Source of the DNA: an uncultured Bacilli bacterium | Lineage (GTDB): Bacteria; Bacillota_I; Bacilli_A; RF39; UBA660 | Reading direction: 5' to 3' | DNA: 64,000 nucleotides | Assembly: GCA_944350495.1 (NCBI GenBank) | Contig: CALVOZ010000005.1 | Span: 20,600 to 84,599 of the forward strand | Shown: positions 60,644-64,000 of the stretch, in pieces | How positions within the stretch are numbered: the stretch's first letter is position 1 | Layout: every line of letters starts with the position of its first letter | Made by a program: the position numbers and the translations under genes | Notes under the pieces: generated by a model | What the model was told of the DNA's origin: nothing | Seen by the model: the letters and a program-made list of their open reading frames with translations, nothing else | Databases searched by the model: none

Positions 60644-61283
60644 ATTTTTACTTATTCTATTATTAATTATGATTACTGGTTGTAATAACCCAAATATAAC
60701 AACTGATTATGATAGCATTCAATTAGAGATTACTAATAATCTAAGTCCTGGTTGTGGAAATACTGGATTAACCTATTATTCTCATAATATTAATGATAAG
60801 TATATTTATAAGTTAGATATAGAAGATAATATTGAATATATAACCAATGAGCATTGGGTTGGATATAATACTAAAGTAAAACAATATATCAGTAGTGATT
60901 ATGGAAAAACGTTTTTAGCTAGTACTGAAATATATGAAGATGTCTTTGAAAAAAATTATAGTGATTCGCTATTAAAATTATTAAAAATTATTGCTGATTC
61001 TTCTAAAGAAGATTTAGGCAATTCTAAATATGAAGTTATAATTGATAATGAAAATGAATTATTTGAATTATTAAAGATATTTGGAACAATTAATTCAAAA
61101 GAAAAAATAGAGTCAATAGAAACTATTGTTATCCTCGATAAAGATAATATATCGAATATCATCTTTAATATAAAATCTTACAATGAGGAAAATAAAATGA
61201 ATAATTGCTACGAAGTAGATTGGACATTATCTAATTATAATAGTACAAATGTAATATTACCAAAAGAATTAAATGATGAGTAA
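60609..61283 (+). CDS. Lipoprotein, 224 aa
   Basis: A lipoprotein signal ends LLLIMITGCNN. The mature part has no recognised domain; ISSDYGKTFLASTEIYED and a mixed alpha/beta composition follow. The start lies inside the upstream gene, and the stop overlaps the next start, so three membrane or exported proteins are made from one transcript. Confidence 0.72.
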   Translation: MTKILKAKKVNKFLLILLLIMITGCNNPNITTDYDSIQLEITNNLSPGCGNTGLTYYSHNINDKYIYKLDIEDNIEYITNEHWVGYNTKVKQYISSDYGKTFLASTEIYEDVFEKNYSDSLLKLLKIIADSSKEDLGNSKYEVIIDNENELFELLKIFGTINSKEKIESIETIVILDKDNISNIIFNIKSYNEENKMNNCYEVDWTLSNYNSTNVILPKELNDE

Positions 61284-61866
61284 AGAAAAAATAAAGAAAA
61301 TAATTTTTTATATTGTTTTAACACCTATTATTGTGTTAATGACAATAGGTTTTATTAATAGTATAATTGGTATTTTTAAACATAATTATTGGGATTTATA
61401 TACAGTAATTGAACCTATACTTAATGTTTGGTTTAATGATGTAATAGGTGGGAGTATAATAATAGGCATTTTAGCTGTCTTTGTAGTTGGATATCTAGCA
61501 TATTATTTTATAGATAGATTTAAAGAAAGAAACTACTTAAAAAAGAAACAAAAAGATATTCCCTTTATATTATATGGATTAACATTTATAACTTATTTTA
61601 CACTTCCTGTTACAGCGATTAAAGGAGTGTCCTTGAACTTTTTTGGGACGGTAACAATGACTTATGGATTTGAAGCAATTATTGTTACTTTAATAATTTG
61701 CTCAATTATCCCTATATTTCCTATTTCAATCATATATCAAATAATATATTTAATTAAAAATTATAAAACATTAAGTACTATAAAGAAAAAAATAGTAATA
61801 TATAGTTGGATAATACTATTGTTATCATCAATAATACCATGTTTAATTTATTCTATTTATTTATAA
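61273..61866 (+). CDS. Membrane protein, 197 aa, four or five helices
   Basis: Not recognised. Helices at about 10-30, 52-75, 97-115, 128-155 and 175-195, with a charged loop (RFKERNYLKKKQKD). Coupled to the lipoprotein gene. Ends the unit at a terminator. Confidence 0.72.
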   Translation: MMSKEKIKKIIFYIVLTPIIVLMTIGFINSIIGIFKHNYWDLYTVIEPILNVWFNDVIGGSIIIGILAVFVVGYLAYYFIDRFKERNYLKKKQKDIPFILYGLTFITYFTLPVTAIKGVSLNFFGTVTMTYGFEAIIVTLIICSIIPIFPISIIYQIIYLIKNYKTLSTIKKKIVIYSWIILLLSSIIPCLIYSIYL

Positions 61867-61896
61867 AGATAAGAGTTTAAAAATCTTATCTTTTTT
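61865..61896 (+). terminator. Intrinsic terminator
   Basis: AAAGATAAGA (61865-61874) pairs with TCTTATCTTT (61884-61893), T run. Confidence 0.85.
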
Positions 61897-61932
61897 ATTA
61901 CAAATTTTGAAAAAAAGAACTTCAATTCATGT

Positions 61933-61938
61933 TATAAT
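61933..61938 (+). promoter_or_regulatory. Extended -10 for the 62007 gene
   Basis: TATAAT with extended TGT. A TTGAAA lies 20 bases upstream, too far for a standard -35. The leader to 62007 is about 60 bases of A/T-rich DNA with no clear structure. Confidence 0.5.
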
Positions 61939-62006
61939 TATATATAGATAATATATAACTCATATAAAATATTTTTAAAAGTGTAATTTAAATAAGTGGA
62001 GGAAAA

Positions 62007-63200
62007 ATGGAAAATAAACCAGGCACATTATATAGGGGACTAAAAATTGATTATAATAGTTTGCAATCGTTTCAATTTTCAGATGTAGATTTAATTGTCA
62101 ATTATCCACCAATTATTGATAAATATGGTCGAAAAACCGTAAAAGATGGCAATGAATATGGTGTATATATGTCAGATAATCTAAGTATGGTTGAAGAAGC
62201 ATATGGAAATCTCCATAATGATGGTGTTATAATTCATGCTAATTTAGTGATTGATTATAATAGAATAATGATTCCTTCTATTGGGATTATCTATAAAATA
62301 AATACTGATGGATTAGATATTAGAGAACCTTTTATTTCAGACACACTTAGAGGTCATTACAATAATGGCTTTCAGGGAAAAGAGTGGATTGCTGATGTGG
62401 TACCTTCGAGTAATTATAGTCTGTATAGAATAAGAATTGGATCTGATATGTTACATCCCGCACAAGATGTTGATTTGTCAATGATAAAAGATATCCCTAA
62501 ATATTTAAAGTATGAATTAGAAAAGAGAAAATATAGATTAGAATCGTTTGCAAATGCAATGGAAAGAATATCTACTATCAAAAGAGGAAATATTCATTCA
62601 AGTGAAATGGAAGTATTGAGACTTATATATGGTGAAAATGGAGTAAAATACATTGATGAGGAAAAATTAGATACAACATCTGCCAGTGAAATGTTAAGAT
62701 ATTTAATTGCCAAAAATTTTAAACAAAAAGATCCAGACATTGACTTTCAAACATTAAAATACATAAATGAATTAAGAAAAAAAGCAACTGATGTCAATTC
62801 AATTATTGAAAATATAAGAAATGATATAGCAAAGAATATTGAAAGTAAAGCTTCTTTTGAACAAAGAAAAAAACAAGAAGGTGTTCCTTATACTACCGGC
62901 TATTTTGATAAAAAAATAGATATGTTAGAGCAATTATTGCTTATGACTTTAGTTCGTAAAAGAAGTGATGAACAACATGTTCAAGAAACAACTCAATCAT
63001 TTAGTTTTAATGTTAATCCTGTGAGAGAGACTAAAGTATATGAAGTTGAGGAATCTAGAGAAACTAGGTGGAGAAAAATAATGATGGAAAAATATGGGGT
63101 TGAAAGTGAAGCTGAATTGGATAGATTATTAGAACAAATTGACAGTGAAGAACCAGAAATAGATAATGTTGAACAATCTAGTAGGAGATGGCACTTTTAA
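62007..63200 (+). CDS. Possible ADP-ribosyltransferase-fold protein, 397 aa
   Basis: The N-terminal 155 residues have TLYRGLKID, then YGVYMSDNLSMVEEAYGN, then GKEWIADVVPS. These recall the R-G start, the G-x-Y/S-x-A helix and the late E-containing strand of ART-fold enzymes, but the match is by eye and the acid residue is not certain. Residues about 170-330 are helical; the C-terminus is charged and probably disordered. No signal peptide. SD GTGGAGG. It stands at the start of a gene-poor stretch. Confidence 0.55.
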   Translation: MENKPGTLYRGLKIDYNSLQSFQFSDVDLIVNYPPIIDKYGRKTVKDGNEYGVYMSDNLSMVEEAYGNLHNDGVIIHANLVIDYNRIMIPSIGIIYKINTDGLDIREPFISDTLRGHYNNGFQGKEWIADVVPSSNYSLYRIRIGSDMLHPAQDVDLSMIKDIPKYLKYELEKRKYRLESFANAMERISTIKRGNIHSSEMEVLRLIYGENGVKYIDEEKLDTTSASEMLRYLIAKNFKQKDPDIDFQTLKYINELRKKATDVNSIIENIRNDIAKNIESKASFEQRKKQEGVPYTTGYFDKKIDMLEQLLLMTLVRKRSDEQHVQETTQSFSFNVNPVRETKVYEVEESRETRWRKIMMEKYGVESEAELDRLLEQIDSEEPEIDNVEQSSRRWHF

Positions 63201-63218
63201 TTTAAAATTATATTAAAA

Positions 63219-63369
63219 ATTAACATTAGGCTATGAAACAATATATACTAATACTCTTAAAATATCTCAAGAAGAACTAAACTACAATAATATTGAAAAA
63301 TCACTATTAGCTGCAAAAAAAAGATGCCAATCAGCTAAAGGAACATTTATTAAGTATATTAAAGAATAA
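63219..63369 (+). pseudogene. Open-frame remnant of about 50 codons without start
   Basis: After a TAA at 63216-63218 the frame is open to TAA at 63367-63369 and encodes a plausible basic, helical stretch (KISQEELNYNNIEKSLLAAK, AKGTFIKYIKE). No ATG, GTG or TTG with an SD is present. It may be the 3' remnant of a lost gene, or chance. Confidence 0.3.
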
Positions 63370-63384
63370 AAATTTTATATAAAA

Positions 63385-63509
63385 TAAAAACTTACGAACT
63401 TTTTACAGTTCGTAAGTTATTTTTAAATGGAGCGGGTGTCGTAGTTATCTACAACTCTTTTCCAATAACGAAAGAGTACATATAATCTTCCGTTGCTAGT
63501 AATAATATA
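63385..63509 (-). ncRNA. Candidate small transcript with 10-codon ORF
   Basis: On the minus strand an extended -10 (TGG TATATT, 63504-63509) is followed by about 110 bases ending in the 12-bp hairpin at 63389-63418 and a T-rich run. Inside are two hairpins (ACTCTTT/AAAGAGT and GTAG/CTAC) and an ATG at 63481 with GGAAG 6-7 bases upstream, encoding MYSFVIGKEL then TAG at 63449-63451. After that TAG the same frame stays open for 18 more codons. Could be a leader peptide, a small RNA or a decayed gene. Confidence 0.35.
63389..63418. terminator. 12-bp hairpin terminator
   Basis: AACTTACGAACT (63389-63400), loop TTTTAC, AGTTCGTAAGTT (63407-63418), with T/A runs on both sides. It could end transcripts from either side. 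Confidence 0.8.
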
Positions 63510-63561
63510 CCACGTTTTAAGTGTTTATGGAATAGATTTTTGTTAATTTTACAATCCTTCG

Positions 63562-63579
63562 CACAAATTGTAATTTATA
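63562..63579. repeat. 18-bp direct repeat, copy 1
   Basis: CACAAATTGTAATTTATA, identical to 63772-63789. It lies across the 3' end of the 58-aa gene and its partner lies upstream of it. Confidence 0.8.
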
Positions 63580-63751
63580 TAAAACTTTTTTTCAAACCTT
63601 TTTTAAATACTAAAATTGCTTTTGCTGTTCCTGTAATTGACATAGTAACTAGCTCATAACCATCTTGTAACATTTCATTTGCTTTTTCTTCTACTTTTTG
63701 TGCCATATCATCTGCCTTTGGTGAATACTCTATAACAACTGTTTTATACAT
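63575..63751 (-). CDS. Small DUF4177-like protein, 58 aa
   Basis: Strong SD (AGGAGGT) 6 bases before ATG 63751. The product starts MYKTVVIEYSPKADDMAQKV, continues with EEKANEMLQDGYELVTM and ends ILVFKKGLKKSFI. The pattern (short strand, helix ending LxxxGYELV, strand ILVFKK) is that of DUF4177. Role unknown. It is flanked by 18-bp direct repeats. Confidence 0.8.
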   Translation of the reverse strand: MYKTVVIEYSPKADDMAQKVEEKANEMLQDGYELVTMSITGTAKAILVFKKGLKKSFI

Positions 63752-63771
63752 TTTTCCACCTCCTAATCTAT

Positions 63772-63789
63772 CACAAATTGTAATTTATA
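63772..63789. repeat. 18-bp direct repeat, copy 2
   Basis: Identical to 63562-63579. It overlaps the probable promoter region of the 58-aa gene. A TTGACA (minus strand, 63810-63815) lies 20 bases upstream of a TATAAA (63784-63789) contained in the repeat. Confidence 0.8.
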
Positions 63790-63884
63790 ATTTGCTTATT
63801 ACTTTTTTCTGTCAACTTCTTTGTTTACACTATTGCTAATAATATAGAAATTGGAAATATAGCTACTGGATAAAATTCTTATTT

Positions 63885-64000
63885 TCAATTTTTCAATTTA
63901 AAAATTTTCTTTTGGCGCTTAGTTTCAAATTTCCAATAACCATGATTACGATTTCGATGTTTTTTTTGAATCTTGTTTTGATTGTTTTTCATGGCTTGTT
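63885..64000 (-). CDS. Partial gene at window edge, basic C-terminus
   Basis: The frame is open to the window end and stops at TGA (63885-63887). The visible residues are strongly basic (KIQKKHRNRNHGYWKFETKR). An ATG at 63992 might be a start, giving 35 aa, but the frame continues upstream. Not recognised. Confidence 0.45.
   Translation of the reverse strand, partial: QAMKNNQNKIQKKHRNRNHGYWKFETKRQKKIFKLKN

Noticed and set aside
63421..63520. Retron or tRNA-like element in the gene-poor end
   Set aside because: The hairpins do not form a tRNA cloverleaf, and there is no reverse transcriptase gene nearby.
1..64000. CRISPR array, rRNA operon, prophage or insertion sequence
   Set aside because: No regularly spaced repeats, no rRNA signatures, and no transposase, integrase or structural phage genes were seen; the only perfect direct repeat noted is the 18-bp pair near 63.6 kb.

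Overview
The window is AT-rich bacterial chromosome, densely packed, with short gaps that mostly hold a hairpin terminator and a sigma-A type promoter. EzrA, YutD, YunB, CotE, FtsEX after prfB, YitT, a Tyr T-box and a CIRCE operator point to the class Bacilli (Firmicutes/Bacillota), probably an uncultured low-GC gut lineage; the exact order cannot be told from the sequence alone. The genetic code is the standard one: several genes end in TGA, and prfB carries the classic in-frame TGA frameshift site that only makes sense if UGA is a stop read by RF2. Four unlinked genes (an alpha/beta SASP, cotE, yunB and a SigF/SigG/SigB-type sigma factor) say the cell makes, or recently made, endospores.

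Layout. 0-9.9 kb: 3' part of clpC, two unknown genes, gltX, a sporulation-type sigma factor, tRNA-Ser(GCU), a D,D-carboxypeptidase, a ZnuA-like lipoprotein with yidD on the minus strand, rnc and a YebC-family regulator. 10-15.6 kb: prfB (frameshifted), YitT, ftsE-ftsX, yunB, yutD, DUF1292 and an acidic protein. 15.6-23.8 kb: zinc-ribbon and TPM-domain membrane proteins, tmcAL (minus), yceD-rpmF, then a Tyr T-box leader driving HAD-deoC-tyrS, and rpsD (minus) with a structured leader. 24-30.2 kb: ezrA, a WG-repeat membrane protein, thiI, the SASP gene with a SigG-like promoter, and miaB. 30.2-39.6 kb: a lineage-specific block of a lipoprotein, unknown proteins, LRR proteins, a radical SAM/SPASM enzyme overlapping a small protein with a Ser/Gly/poly-Asn tail, a zinc-ribbon membrane protein and a putative zincin. 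39.7-49.6 kb: cotE, rpsP-khpA, uppS-cdsA-rseP, an unknown gene and addB-addA. 49.6-58.9 kb: unknown gene, a coiled-coil phosphoesterase, a DUF3419-like protein, gmk, a Nudix gene broken by one TGA, htpG under CIRCE, YgjV, and a phosphoesterase-nucleotidyltransferase fusion. 59-64 kb: GNAT, DUF4186, small membrane proteins and lipoproteins, a possible ADP-ribosyltransferase-fold protein, then a gene-poor end with a possible small transcript, a 58-aa DUF4177-like gene between 18-bp direct repeats, and a partial gene.

Most of the window is housekeeping: translation (gltX, tyrS, prfB, rpsD, rpsP, rpmF, tmcAL, thiI, miaB, tRNA-Ser), envelope and division (ftsEX, ezrA, uppS, cdsA, rseP, carboxypeptidase, yidD), recombination (addAB) and protein quality control (clpC, htpG). 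The best candidate for an undescribed system is the radical SAM/SPASM gene (34999-36744) with the overlapping poly-Asn-tailed protein (36737-37093) and its flanking zinc-ribbon/LRR membrane proteins. They sit in a block between miaB and cotE, genes that I recall as close neighbours in Bacillus. The phosphoesterase-nucleotidyltransferase fusion and the DeoC with a Cys/His-rich tail are further unusual proteins. No CRISPR array, rRNA, insertion sequence or prophage was seen.
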